DNA from: a virus
Reading direction: 5' to 3' (one strand)
Length of the DNA: 46,545 nucleotides
IMG/VR virus record: IMGVR_UViG_3300027976_000061
Location: 1-46,545 of that record
The notes below the pieces were generated by a model, which saw only the letters and a program-made list of their open reading frames with translations, did no database searches and was not told the origin of the DNA. The translations under genes were made by a program, and so were the position numbers. Shown here one piece after another: positions 8,723 through 17,518 of the stretch; position 1 is the stretch's first letter, and the number at the start of each line of letters is the position of its first letter.

Positions 8723-9691
8723 ATGAAAAATAAAATTATAGATATAATGATCACTGAATTAGGAGAACCTGATTCAATTGAGTTTCTAAATGAATATTTA
8801 GATTTTACACTAAATTATGTAAGCACATGTGACGGATATTCAGAAAATCATCATATTCTGCCTAGATCATTATTCAAAGATTATAAGAACGATAGCTGGA
8901 ATATAGTTAATTTATTATATAGTGATCATGTTTTTTCACATGAGTTATTAGCAAACGCATATATAAATAGAGCAACATTACGTCCTTTGAATTTTATGAA
9001 AAGTCAAACATCTAAGAATACTGAATTAATATCTAAAGCTGCTAAGAAAGGATGGATTAAATTAAAGAACAATCCCGTTAAATATAAGAAATTTTGTGAT
9101 GATAGATCTGAGCATATTAAATCATTAAGTAGCATCGAAAGATCTAGGAGATCCCAATTAATGTGGGATAATCTAACTGAATCTCAATATATTGAGCGTT
9201 GCATATCTAATAAGAACAGTTGGACATCTGACCGGAGAAATATTAAAAGTAAACAAATGACTGAATACTTTAAGAATAATCCAAACGAGATGTCAAATCG
9301 ATCTAGTAAAATGTGGGATAATATGAATCCTATAGATAAGCAGCGATTTAATAACACAATGAACATTGTTAATAAAGATCCGATTAAACGAGCAAGTGCT
9401 AGCGAATCAATTAAACAAAAATGGAAGGATCCTGCATTTAGAGAAAATATGAATAATCGAAAGACATCTAATCGTAAGGTAATAGCAATCTCACCATCTG
9501 GAAATATACATGAATTTAACGGATTAGGATTAATGGTTAAGACACATAATTTTAATAGAGGATTGATTAATAAATTTAGAAACTCAGGAAAACCTGTAAT
9601 ATCTAATAATGTAAAAAATAAAGAATCTGTAGCTAATACTATAGGTTGGAAATTTAATTATACTAAATATGGCGAAACCAATTTTTCATAA
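8723..9691 (+). CDS. HNH homing endonuclease with NUMOD repeats
   Basis: A 322-aa protein counted from the ATG at 8723; a GTG at 8714 would add three residues. The HNH core is near residues 40-75: ENHHILPRSLF followed by NIVNLLYSDHVFSHELL. The middle carries repeated short blocks (RRSQLMWDNL, NRSSKMWDNM, SESIKQKWKDPAF) typical of NUMOD3 DNA-binding helices, and the C-terminus (VIAISPSGNIHEFNGLG) looks like a NUMOD1/HTH module. It sits inside the interrupted UvsW reading, between the middle and C-terminal helicase segments. No group I intron core was found around it, so it appears as a free-standing invader or part of an unrecognised intervening element. Confidence 0.78.
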   Translation: MKNKIIDIMITELGEPDSIEFLNEYLDFTLNYVSTCDGYSENHHILPRSLFKDYKNDSWNIVNLLYSDHVFSHELLANAYINRATLRPLNFMKSQTSKNTELISKAAKKGWIKLKNNPVKYKKFCDDRSEHIKSLSSIERSRRSQLMWDNLTESQYIERCISNKNSWTSDRRNIKSKQMTEYFKNNPNEMSNRSSKMWDNMNPIDKQRFNNTMNIVNKDPIKRASASESIKQKWKDPAFRENMNNRKTSNRKVIAISPSGNIHEFNGLGLMVKTHNFNRGLINKFRNSGKPVISNNVKNKESVANTIGWKFNYTKYGETNFS

Positions 9692-9712
9692 AAACATAAC
9701 GGAGGACAAGAA

Positions 9713-9737
9713 CGAGGCAGCTATTATAGTTGCCTCG
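9713..9737. repeat. Hairpin at the third helicase segment
   Basis: CGAGGCA and TGCCTCG form a perfect 7-bp stem around an 11-nt centre that can pair further. It lies in sequence encoding NEAAIIVAS, just before an in-frame TGA (9741-9743). It is unusually GC-rich for this genome. Confidence 0.5.
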
Positions 9738-10017
9738 TATTGACGGAACCTTTGCTACTGGAATTGACTGTAAAAATGTTCATCACATTATATTTGCAGA
9801 ATCAACTAAAGCCGAAATAACTATTAGACAAGCGGTTGGACGTGGAATGAGATTCTTAGTTGGTAAGAACGTCGTAATCATATGGGACATCATCGATGAT
9901 CTAAGTGGATATTCAGTTAAGCATTCAAATGTTAGGCTTGATATTTATAATGATCAGGAGTTTGAAATTTTAAATAGTAAGATTGTTAAACTGGAGGATT
10001 TTACTCCTCCAGTTTAA
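9730..10017 (+). CDS. uvsW: UvsW-like helicase C-terminal segment (motifs V and VI)
   Basis: The open frame encodes GTFATGIDCKNVHHIIF (motif V region) and IRQAVGRGMR (motif VI with the arginine finger), then VVIIWDIIDDLS, which correspond to the end of UvsW. No convincing start exists: TTG at 9730 is the first possible one in frame. Upstream sequence in another frame (ATG at 9669, then ITEDKNEAAIIVASY from about 9696) continues the same homology but meets TGA at 9741; a +1 shift there gives ASY-D-GTFATG. The piece is therefore either joined to the middle segment by an unknown mechanism, read by a frameshift, or inactive. Convergent with phoH, with an 8-nt gap. Confidence 0.7.
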   Translation: MPRIDGTFATGIDCKNVHHIIFAESTKAEITIRQAVGRGMRFLVGKNVVIIWDIIDDLSGYSVKHSNVRLDIYNDQEFEILNSKIVKLEDFTPPV

Positions 10018-10025
10018 ATACAATA

Positions 10026-10811
10026 TTATCCTTGGCCGTTTAGATCTTCGGCTTTCTCTATTTTTTCAAACACTCTAATTATCTTCTTAATAATTGGATG
10101 TCTAACTACATCATCTTCCGTAAGTTCTACACATCCCATTTCATCAACTCCACCAAAATGCTCTATTAATAATTCAAGGGCACTTTTGTGTCGTTTATTT
10201 ACTGACTTTTGTTTAACATCACCTAAGAATATGATTTTAGTATTTTGTCCAATTCTAGTCATTAACGTTCTCAGGTTATCCTTAGATATTTGTTGAGCCT
10301 CGTCAATTATAACAATTGAATCGTCTAATGTAACTCCGAGTGCAAACTTAATAGGGAGAATATCTATAACCCCGTTTGTTCTGAGTGCATTAGTTTCAAC
10401 CTTACCTACTATCTTCTCAAAATTACTAATAAATGGATACATATACATTTCCATCTTTTCTTCCATCGATCCCTTTAAGTAGCCTATTTCTTCATCCTTT
10501 GGTACATTCACTGATTTAATCAGGGTTATTTTCTTATATGTCAACGGATTATCTTTAACAAACTTAAGAGCCTTAGCACACGCTAAATATGTTTTACCTG
10601 TGCCCGGTGGTCCAATCACTATGCTAATATCCTTTTCGTCGATTAATTTAATAACATCCTTCTGTCTGTTTCCCCTACATTTAATATTGATCCCCTTGAC
10701 CTTTAGCATAGTCTTAGTCTCTTTAATTTTTCTATCATCTTCCCATGACGCTATTTCAGCATCAACGTTGAAATCATCACCATACGACTTACTCTTTTTT
10801 CCTTTTGCCAT
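10026..10811 (-). CDS. phoH: PhoH-like P-loop ATPase
   Basis: About 261 aa with the PhoH family core: Walker A GPPGTGKT after the ISIVIG strand, IKSVNVPKDEEIGYLKGS (the family signature), DDSIVIIDEAQ as Walker B, and the sensor-like segment TKIIFLGDVKQK. PhoH proteins are predicted RNA-linked ATPases/helicases, common in marine and large phages; the phage role is not settled. The frame is open to an ATG at 10844, but the ATG at 10811 (MAKGKK) is preferred because it avoids overlap with the upstream gene and gives a usual basic N-terminus. Confidence 0.85.
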   Translation of the reverse strand: MAKGKKSKSYGDDFNVDAEIASWEDDRKIKETKTMLKVKGINIKCRGNRQKDVIKLIDEKDISIVIGPPGTGKTYLACAKALKFVKDNPLTYKKITLIKSVNVPKDEEIGYLKGSMEEKMEMYMYPFISNFEKIVGKVETNALRTNGVIDILPIKFALGVTLDDSIVIIDEAQQISKDNLRTLMTRIGQNTKIIFLGDVKQKSVNKRHKSALELLIEHFGGVDEMGCVELTEDDVVRHPIIKKIIRVFEKIEKAEDLNGQG

Positions 10812-10824
10812 ATTACTTGTTTTT

Positions 10825-11445
10825 TTAATGTATCTTACATGCAATAACTACTCCTAATAATATCTTAATGTGATGTAAATGAATATTATAAAACGATTTA
10901 ATAACGCTCTGGATACCATGTTCATAATCGTCCTCCTTTATTGTTTTAAACATTGACTTTATCTTTCGGGTCTCACTTTTACTCAATTCGAATCCTCCAG
11001 ATATTAACAATTTGTCAAACATCCCATCTAGCGCCTTTCCTACTGGTAGACTACTTCCTATTTTTTTAAGGAAGGCCTCTCCACTCTTAATACATGTTAT
11101 CTTTTCTAGTATATTATTTGATGTGAGTCCCATATCTAAGTTTTCTCTAACTGAGTCAAGCTTTTTAATTTTTTCTGTGTTTTCTGATACATACATTATA
11201 TCATAAGTATAAAAAGACAGCGTAATTTTAGTATATTTACTCTGATGATTAAAATTAATAAATTCGAACTTAACGTATTTCCCAGCCTCACTTATGACAA
11301 CTGGGTCGATACCAGATGACGTTGCAAAATCATCATCCTTTTCCATTGACATAACATACTCGTTAAATGGAAATGATAATAAGAATGGGTATGCGTCAAA
11401 TACCTCGGATTCGTTGGTAAGTTTTTTGCTTAAATCATCTTTCAT
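10825..11445 (-). CDS. Hypothetical protein
   Basis: A 206-aa protein of unknown family. The N-terminal half is mixed beta with several aromatic residues (YVKFEFINF, ITLSFYTYDIMYVS), and the C-terminal half is helical and basic. There is no signal peptide; a short hydrophobic run is present at the extreme C-terminus (IKILLGVVIAC). An exact TATAAATA element lies 19 nt upstream at 11464-11471 on this strand. It precedes phoH in the same direction and diverges from the polymerase gene. Confidence 0.55.
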   Translation of the reverse strand: MKDDLSKKLTNESEVFDAYPFLLSFPFNEYVMSMEKDDDFATSSGIDPVVISEAGKYVKFEFINFNHQSKYTKITLSFYTYDIMYVSENTEKIKKLDSVRENLDMGLTSNNILEKITCIKSGEAFLKKIGSSLPVGKALDGMFDKLLISGGFELSKSETRKIKSMFKTIKEDDYEHGIQSVIKSFYNIHLHHIKILLGVVIACKIH

Positions 11446-11463
11446 ATGAAACCAGCTTTTAAT

Positions 11464-11471
11464 TATTTATA
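11464..11471 (-). promoter_or_regulatory. T4-late-type promoter element TATAAATA
   Basis: Read on the minus strand this is TATAAATA, 18 nt before the ATG at 11445. It lies in the divergent gap between the minus-strand hypothetical gene and the plus-strand polymerase gene. Confidence 0.5.
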
Positions 11472-11500
11472 TAAGATACTACACAATTTAACTTTAAAAC

Positions 11501-13063
11501 ATGGAAGATAAGTCAAAATTAATCAAACATTTGTCCCTTAAACAAGGAGCGATCAAGATTTTAATTAATTCGATATACGGAGCATTTGGAAATAAATGGT
11601 TTTATTTTTATAATACGGAAATAGCACAGTCTATTACACTCCAGGGGCAAGACATGATTAAATTCGCAAATAAAGCGATTGACTTTTATTTTAAACATAG
11701 ATGGCATCTAGACACTGAACTTCACCAACATTTAGGAATATCTGATCACGTTATTAATATGATAGATCCTAACATTATTATAGCCATATACACAGATACT
11801 GATTCTACATATGTTAATTTTGAACCAGCGCTTAAATCAATTGAGGGCCTTGATTATACAGAAGATGAAGGCATTAAAATATGTATTGAAATTGATAAGT
11901 TTAGAATTGGAGAATTTTATGATTCTGCTTTTGAAAAATGGTCTAAGATGTTTAATACTGACAATAGGCAGACATTTAAACTTGAACTTATTGCACAAAA
12001 TGCAGTATGGATAAAGAAGAAAAACTATGTGCTCAAGGTATCATATGAACCTAATCCCAAGGAGGAACTATATAATGAGTCTGATAGGTATTTATTAATT
12101 AAAGGATTAGAACCAATTAAAGCGTCATATCCGGAATGGGCAAGAAAACATCAAACTGATTTCATTAAATACTTTCTAGAAAATGGAGTTGACATTGATT
12201 TAGAAAATGATTTGATTCCGCTGATTGAAACAGTAAAGTCTGAATTCCTAACACTACATCCTGACGAATTCTCTCAAAGTTTTAATCTTAGGCAATATGA
12301 TAAGTATATAACAAGTGAGGCAAACTGTGTACTAAAGAAGGGAGCCGCAAATGGCCCAAAGGCAGTAGTTCATCATAATTATCTAATACTTAAGAATAAT
12401 CTAGAAGGAAGATATCCTAGAATACGACAGGGGTCAAAATACAAAATGCTATATTGTAAACCAAACGAATTTGGTATTGACTTATTTGCATATAATCCTG
12501 GTCAATATCCAACTAAGATTATTCCTGAACTAGATTTAGATCAGCAGTTTTTTATTCTAATTGTCGAGCCTATTAATAGAATATTAAAAGCAATCGGTCT
12601 TAATACAATTGACCAAAAATTGAGAAGATCTGTAATATTTAAAACATCAAATACTAATACTCCAATGACACGAGATCAAATGTATCCATATCATGTAATA
12701 TGTGAAGCAACATTAGCACATGAAGAAGTTCCAGAAAAATTCTGGGATATTATTGGAGATCCGGATCAAGATGTATCAGAAGAAGACTTTGATGAATACC
12801 TTCAACTTATAACAAGATACGGGTTAAACACCACATTTATAATTAATAAAAACTTAAAACCGTTTATTAATAGAGTATCAAAAAAGCTTGGAATTGGAGC
12901 GTTTAGTCCAGCTGGAATAATAGCATCGGATCTACTTGCTGTAGAAAGGGAACTTGAAAAAACTAGAAAGTCCGAGGAGAAGCTACAACACGCGATAGCA
13001 AGACAGGCCGATAAACAACAGCGCGCCATTGACCGCGATAACAAAATAGCATCAAATGCATAA
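11501..13063 (+). CDS. 43: DNA polymerase family B, C-terminal half (gp43-like, split)
   Basis: A 520-aa protein that begins just before polymerase motif B. LKQGAIKILINSIYGAFGN (13-31) carries the Kx(6)NSxYG signature, and YTDTDSTYV (97-105) is motif C with the two catalytic aspartates. The thumb region follows and the end is a Lys/Arg/Glu-rich helix. The 3'-5' exonuclease domain and motif A (DxxSLYPS) are missing, and no intein half is visible at the N-terminus. A separate 43A-like gene is therefore expected elsewhere, as in T4-like phages with a split gp43. The ATG at 11501 follows an A-rich leader. The stop overlaps the primase start. Confidence 0.85.
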   Translation: MEDKSKLIKHLSLKQGAIKILINSIYGAFGNKWFYFYNTEIAQSITLQGQDMIKFANKAIDFYFKHRWHLDTELHQHLGISDHVINMIDPNIIIAIYTDTDSTYVNFEPALKSIEGLDYTEDEGIKICIEIDKFRIGEFYDSAFEKWSKMFNTDNRQTFKLELIAQNAVWIKKKNYVLKVSYEPNPKEELYNESDRYLLIKGLEPIKASYPEWARKHQTDFIKYFLENGVDIDLENDLIPLIETVKSEFLTLHPDEFSQSFNLRQYDKYITSEANCVLKKGAANGPKAVVHHNYLILKNNLEGRYPRIRQGSKYKMLYCKPNEFGIDLFAYNPGQYPTKIIPELDLDQQFFILIVEPINRILKAIGLNTIDQKLRRSVIFKTSNTNTPMTRDQMYPYHVICEATLAHEEVPEKFWDIIGDPDQDVSEEDFDEYLQLITRYGLNTTFIINKNLKPFINRVSKKLGIGAFSPAGIIASDLLAVERELEKTRKSEEKLQHAIARQADKQQRAIDRDNKIASNA

Positions 13064-14201
13064 TATTATAGAAACAAAAAATACATATCTAGTTGTTGAT
13101 TTTGTAAATGATGTTCTCAAGAAAACATTTCCAGGGAATAGGTTTAAGCAGTCAATTAATAATGAGGACGATGATAAACTTAACTTTGCATGTCCATACT
13201 GTGGTGATTCACAAACAGATTCCGGAAAAAAGAGAGGTAATTTATATATTAAAACTGCTACTTATAAATGTTTCAATGACGGATGTTTAAAGTTCACAAA
13301 GCTTACTAGATTCATAACAGATTTTGCTGCTAAGTATTCACTACCTATTCCAAATGTATCAAGTGACGCCGGTAATATAAAGGTTGAGACTGGAACAAAA
13401 CGAGGAGCCCTCATAGAATTTCTAATGAACCCTAAGGTAAAAGACATATTAATAAACTTCAAACAACTCGCTGACCGATTCTTCTTAACTCCATGTAAAG
13501 ATGCTCCCATTGATTCTCCTATTGGAATATATGTTAGAGGCAGAAATCTAATGGATCTTCCTGCATTCGAAAAGTCCTGTTATTATGACAATAGAGAAGA
13601 TAAGATGTATATTTTTAATATTGATTATAGATCCGATCGCGTACTTGGTTTATCAATCAGACGAATAAGTGATGATTATCCTGGTCCCAAGTATGATATT
13701 AAGAATTACTCACAGTTTATAAAGAATGGTCTAATTCCTAAATCCGATGAGGCAACAATAGTTAAGATTGATATTATTAATAGTTATTATAACATACTAA
13801 ATATACAATTTAACCTACCAATAATAGTGTTAGAAGGCCAAATAGACGCCATGTTCCTTAGGAATGCAATCGCGACCACTGGCGTAACTAAAAGTAAGAA
13901 TATACTTGGTACCTTAATATCAAAAAAGAATGCACGTATACTCTTCGATAATGATGATGCCGGAAAGAAGGAAACATTCAAATTATTAAAGGAAGGATAT
14001 AAGGTATTTATGTGGTCTAAGCTAATAGGGGATCTACGTAATCAATATCCAAGTGAGCGTAAACAAATTAATAAAATAAAGGATATTAATAACCTTTATA
14101 ACTTTTACATTGCGGTTAATAATAAAATGACATTTGACGAATTTAATGATCTAATAATAGGTTACTTCTCGGAGTCTGAGTTTGATTTATTATTTGTATA
14201 A
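13056..14201 (+). CDS. 61: DNA primase, DnaG/gp61-like
   Basis: A 381-aa primase. A zinc ribbon near the N-terminus uses C46-P-Y-C49 and C72...C77. The TOPRIM domain has IIVLEGQIDAMFL (catalytic Glu about 260) and ILFDNDDAGKKE (DxD about 298). Like gp61 it should make short RNA primers at the fork, with the replicative helicase as partner (not in this window). It overlaps the polymerase gene by 8 nt, suggesting translational coupling and a replication operon. Length is close to T4 gp61 (342 aa). Confidence 0.85.
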   Translation: MHNIIETKNTYLVVDFVNDVLKKTFPGNRFKQSINNEDDDKLNFACPYCGDSQTDSGKKRGNLYIKTATYKCFNDGCLKFTKLTRFITDFAAKYSLPIPNVSSDAGNIKVETGTKRGALIEFLMNPKVKDILINFKQLADRFFLTPCKDAPIDSPIGIYVRGRNLMDLPAFEKSCYYDNREDKMYIFNIDYRSDRVLGLSIRRISDDYPGPKYDIKNYSQFIKNGLIPKSDEATIVKIDIINSYYNILNIQFNLPIIVLEGQIDAMFLRNAIATTGVTKSKNILGTLISKKNARILFDNDDAGKKETFKLLKEGYKVFMWSKLIGDLRNQYPSERKQINKIKDINNLYNFYIAVNNKMTFDEFNDLIIGYFSESEFDLLFV

Positions 14202-14204
14202 TGT

Positions 14205-14220
14205 AATAAATAATAAAAAG
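14205..14220 (+). promoter_or_regulatory. Late-promoter-like AATAAATAATAAAAAG
   Basis: This variant of TATAAATA lies 10 nt before the ATG at 14231. The same string with TATAAATA in front occurs before the 1118-aa gene on the minus strand (34585-34600 region), so the extended AT pattern recurs. It may overlap the leader rather than being a promoter. Confidence 0.35.
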
Positions 14221-14230
14221 TTTAATTAAA

Positions 14231-14542
14231 ATGAAGAATTTAAGTTTATCATTCGCAGCATTCAATGCCAAACAAATATACGAAAACGCTGAAACTCCGA
14301 TCGATATGGATGAAACTATCCTAGATAAATTAGTAGAGCTAGTTGGATCCGAAGAGGATGTTGAAGAATGTGCAAAAGAAGCATTTGAAGAACTAAACGC
14401 ATCATTTGAGAAAAATGAAGTAGAATTCAAAGAAGGAGAATCTGGAGAAAATCTTGCTATATCAGCATTAATACTTAAGCTTGTCGAAAAGGGAAAGCTT
14501 GGACCACAGGAAGCCGATTCATTCTTAGAAGATAGAGACTAA
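14231..14542 (+). CDS. Small acidic hypothetical protein
   Basis: A 103-aa, strongly acidic, probably helical protein (MDETILDKLVELVGSEEDVEE and on). The N-terminus MKNLSLSFAAFNAKQIYENAE is basic and aromatic followed by an x-x-E, a weak fit to the capsid-targeting pattern. No family is recognised. It stands between primase and the gp4-like gene and is followed by a hairpin terminator. A scaffold-like or internal head role is possible from its acidity and location, but this is only inference. Confidence 0.55.
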   Translation: MKNLSLSFAAFNAKQIYENAETPIDMDETILDKLVELVGSEEDVEECAKEAFEELNASFEKNEVEFKEGESGENLAISALILKLVEKGKLGPQEADSFLEDRD

Positions 14543-14591
14543 CATCAACACTAATATTTTACATTGTGTAATTATAATAAATTACTTAAAA

Positions 14592-14613
14592 CAAGCCCTC
14601 TATGTAGGGCTTG
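14592..14613 (+). terminator. Hairpin terminator
   Basis: CAAGCCCT and AGGGCTTG form a perfect 8-bp stem with loop CTATGT, preceded by AAAA and followed by CTTTAT. It separates the replication genes from the head gene run. Just after it, GATAAATAAG may restart transcription for the gene at 14635. Confidence 0.7.
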
Positions 14614-14634
14614 CTTTATGATAAATAAGTATAT

Positions 14635-15141
14635 ATGAGCAACAAGGATAAAAATATAAAGACTTTTCTTAAACCTAGAATAGGTAAGAGGATCCGTCAA
14701 GGTTATTTTATACCTAAAAATCCTAGTAAAGTAAAGGGTGATGTTACTCAAATTATATATAGATCAGGATGGGAATTTAAGTTCTTTAAGTTTTGTGATG
14801 ATAATCCGATGGTTCTAGAATATGGATCAGAATTAGTTGGCGTTAAATATTGGCATTCAGTTGATAAAAGAGAGGCAACATACTGGGTCGATGGATATAT
14901 GAAAACTAAAAATGTACAAGGACAAGTAAAAGAATGGCTAATAGAGGTTAAACCTAACAAGTATATCCTTCCACCTACTCCTCCTAAACGTATGACTGAT
15001 AAGCAAACACACAGTTTTGTTAATCATGCAAAGGCATACTTAGTTAACACTGATAAATTTAAAGCAGCAAAAGCATATGCTAAAGCACATAATATGAGAT
15101 TTGGGATAATAACAGAGAACTTTTTGTTCGGTAAGATGTAA
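14635..15141 (+). CDS. 4: Head completion protein, gp4-like (TnsA/PD-(D/E)xK nuclease fold)
   Basis: A 168-aa protein with the T4 gp4 pattern: a basic N-terminus, GYFIPKNPSKVKGD (about 23-36), YRSGWEFKFFKFCDDNP (about 42-58), VLEYGSE, YWVDGYM and WLIEVKPNKY, the last giving the ExK of a TnsA-like nuclease core. gp4 in T4 is added after packaging and is needed for head completion and joining to the tail. Length is close to T4 gp4 (about 150 aa). It is followed by an unknown gene and the portal gene. The ATG start lies a few nt after GATAAATAAGTATAT. Confidence 0.75.
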   Translation: MSNKDKNIKTFLKPRIGKRIRQGYFIPKNPSKVKGDVTQIIYRSGWEFKFFKFCDDNPMVLEYGSELVGVKYWHSVDKREATYWVDGYMKTKNVQGQVKEWLIEVKPNKYILPPTPPKRMTDKQTHSFVNHAKAYLVNTDKFKAAKAYAKAHNMRFGIITENFLFGKM

Positions 15142-15150
15142 AAGATACAA

Positions 15151-15807
15151 ATGAAGAAGCTAGTAGACATATCAACTAACAATAGAGAAAGAAGCCTTTC
15201 GCAATCAATTGCTGAGTACGGAGTAGATATTTCTAGATCTGATATAATGCCTGGTCATTATTATGCATTACAAATTCCAATATCTAATTTCAATCAATCA
15301 TGGATACCAAATAGTCATGACGAATGGAAAGAAAATCCGGAGAACTTTATCACGAATCGAGAATACTTTGACGTAATGCCAATTGGATTACTATTTGCGC
15401 ATGCAAAATGGAAAGAAACTGCCTTGATTTTAAATTTAAAAGTAATTCCACCTGGACATAGAGCAGAGATAATAATGGCACATATAAATATAATAGAAGA
15501 AAATTTAGATAGATTAGGATTATGGGATAATAACACTAACCTTGCTTCAATTGAAGATAGGAAGAAAATGAACTTACCAATGTTCAATATCACTCCATCA
15601 ATGATTGAACGAATCACTGGATTTAAAATAGGATATGCGTTAAGTGGATATAAATTAGACAAGATTACACAAGCTAAACTTTTAGATTGGGATAACATAG
15701 GGGAATTGCCATTAGCAAACATCGACACTACTGGATTAGAAATGGCACCTGGTGCCATGGATATTACTAGTATATTTAATAAATTTGAAAATAAACAATT
15801 AGGATAA
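15151..15807 (+). CDS. Hypothetical virion-associated protein
   Basis: A 218-aa protein of unknown family between the gp4-like and portal genes, 9 nt after the former and 1 nt before the latter, so translated with them. Visible features are HYYALQIPISNFNQSW, a helical middle (AEIIMAHINIIEENLDRLGLW) and a C-terminal segment with LPLANIDTTGLEMAPGAMDI. There is no signal peptide or membrane segment. A structural or assembly role is inferred from position only. Confidence 0.6.
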   Translation: MKKLVDISTNNRERSLSQSIAEYGVDISRSDIMPGHYYALQIPISNFNQSWIPNSHDEWKENPENFITNREYFDVMPIGLLFAHAKWKETALILNLKVIPPGHRAEIIMAHINIIEENLDRLGLWDNNTNLASIEDRKKMNLPMFNITPSMIERITGFKIGYALSGYKLDKITQAKLLDWDNIGELPLANIDTTGLEMAPGAMDITSIFNKFENKQLG

Positions 15808-15808
15808 T

Positions 15809-17509
15809 ATGGCAGGATTTGGAGACAATAGAAGTGGAGGTACAAGTACCGCACTATCAAACTTAAGTAAATTTGGAACTCGATACGAGGATCTATTACT
15901 TAAGAATTCAAAAGCAATAGGATTCATCGAAAGTCAATTGGCATCGAGAACTCAAAGTAACGGAAATAATGAGTTGTTAAAATTCTCAATGGCGCTAGCG
16001 GATACTACGTCGCAATTAAGAACTAAAGCGATAGCATTCTTTCAGTTGGATTACTCAGTTAAGCGAGAAAGGTTAAGAGATATTGCATCTAATGGTGAAA
16101 TAGAATTTATCCTAGATACGATAGCCGATGATATGGTTGTATATAGTGATGAAAATAGATTTTGTCACGCTAATGATCTTACTGGTAAAATTATGTTTCA
16201 GGGTTCTAATAAAACCGAGAGATTAAATTATCAAGATAATATTGTTAAAAAGTATCAATCTACCTTCGAGGAAATGTATAACACATGGGGGTTTGCTGAA
16301 GGTATAGCAGCTTGGCAATATTCATATCAATTTCTTATAGAAGGTCATTTAAGTTTTGAAATAATTTATGACAATCCTGAAAAACCTAAAAAGATAATCG
16401 GTTTCAAAGAATTAGATCCAGCATCAATTGCACCCCAATTAAACAAAGATGCCAAGGGGAAAATGTATTTACAGTGGACTCAGTATGATCCGTCTACTGG
16501 AGGAACTAGGACATTATCTGATTCACAGGTTATTTACATATCATATGCTAATCACTTTAAAACAAAGAGAATATCATTTGTTGAACGTTTAATTAGGTCA
16601 TTTAACCTATTAAGAGTACTAGAACATAGTAAAGTAATATGGCATGTTATGAATGCACCAATTAGATTACAGACGAAAGTTCCAACCGGATCTAAATCTT
16701 TTCAAAAGGCACAAGAAGATGTTAAGGAATTTATGAATCTTTTAAAAGAGGATGTATTTTTCAATGGAGATACCGGAGAATTAACAGTAGACGGTAAACC
16801 TAATATATTATTCTATAAGAATTATGTTACTCCTGTTAATGATAGAGGAGAAGGAATATCAATCGAAGCATTATCATATCCCGGTCCGAATTTATCAAAT
16901 TCTGAATTACTTGGATATTTCACTAAGAAGTTGAAAATGGATTCTAAGATTCCGTATTCTAGATGGGAAGGTCAATCTGGAATGGGAGCATTTACATTAA
17001 ATGCTGAAGGTATTACTAGAGAGGAAGTTCGATATCAAAAGTTTATTAAAAGATTACGTTCTGCCTTCTCTGAATTAATGGTAAAACCATGGCACCTTCA
17101 AATGTGCTTAGATTTTCCATCACTAAAGGATGATTATAAGTTCAAAAATGCTATCGGAATAAATTATCACAACGATAATGTTTTCGAAGAAATGAAAGAG
17201 AATGAATTAGAAGCTAAACGTATTGCATCATTCACTGCTAAGAAAGGAGTACTTAGAGACGATGGCACACCTTACTTCTCCACTGAATATTTAATTAGGA
17301 AAGAACTTAGGATGACTAACGATGAAATTGAAGCTAATAAAAAATGGTTTGAAATGGAACAGGATGTAATAATCAAAGGAAATGAAGCAGCTGCTGCTGG
17401 GATGGCGGCAACTGGTGGAGCTGCTCCGATGGCTACTGCGGGAGAGGCCGAAGGGGGTGGCGGAGAAACAATCGAAGGCGGAGAAACCGGAGCAGCTGGT
17501 AGTCTATAA
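15809..17509 (+). CDS. 20: Portal protein, gp20-like
   Basis: A 566-aa portal protein. Typical gp20 traits are the helical N-terminal stem, the segment GFKELDPASIAPQ, the conserved YPGPNLSNSELLGYFTKKL, SRWEG before the EEVRYQKFIKRLRSAFSELMVKP crown helix, and YHNDNVFEEMKENELEAKRI near the C-terminus. It forms the dodecameric DNA gate at the packaging vertex. The last 45 residues are Ala/Gly/Glu-rich and low-complexity, an addition to the core. It ends ahead of a palindromic terminator. T4 gp20 is 524 aa, so the length fits. Confidence 0.9.
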   Translation: MAGFGDNRSGGTSTALSNLSKFGTRYEDLLLKNSKAIGFIESQLASRTQSNGNNELLKFSMALADTTSQLRTKAIAFFQLDYSVKRERLRDIASNGEIEFILDTIADDMVVYSDENRFCHANDLTGKIMFQGSNKTERLNYQDNIVKKYQSTFEEMYNTWGFAEGIAAWQYSYQFLIEGHLSFEIIYDNPEKPKKIIGFKELDPASIAPQLNKDAKGKMYLQWTQYDPSTGGTRTLSDSQVIYISYANHFKTKRISFVERLIRSFNLLRVLEHSKVIWHVMNAPIRLQTKVPTGSKSFQKAQEDVKEFMNLLKEDVFFNGDTGELTVDGKPNILFYKNYVTPVNDRGEGISIEALSYPGPNLSNSELLGYFTKKLKMDSKIPYSRWEGQSGMGAFTLNAEGITREEVRYQKFIKRLRSAFSELMVKPWHLQMCLDFPSLKDDYKFKNAIGINYHNDNVFEEMKENELEAKRIASFTAKKGVLRDDGTPYFSTEYLIRKELRMTNDEIEANKKWFEMEQDVIIKGNEAAAAGMAATGGAAPMATAGEAEGGGGETIEGGETGAAGSL

Positions 17510-17518
17510 TCATAATTA

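Noticed and set aside
8540-9702. Group I intron around the HNH gene
   Set aside because: No recognisable P/Q/R/S core in the flanks, only about 10 nt lie between the HNH stop and the resumed helicase sequence, and the 5' flank is open for 51 codons. Not excluded, but not supported.
9701-9706. GGAGGA as a Shine-Dalgarno for the third helicase segment
   Set aside because: Genes here lack SD sequences, and no ATG or GTG in the right frame lies within about 10 nt downstream; kept only as a possible frameshift stimulator.
11501-13063. Polymerase gene as a truncated pseudogene
   Set aside because: Motifs B and C, the thumb and the coupled overlap with primase are intact, and split gp43 genes exist in T4-like phages.
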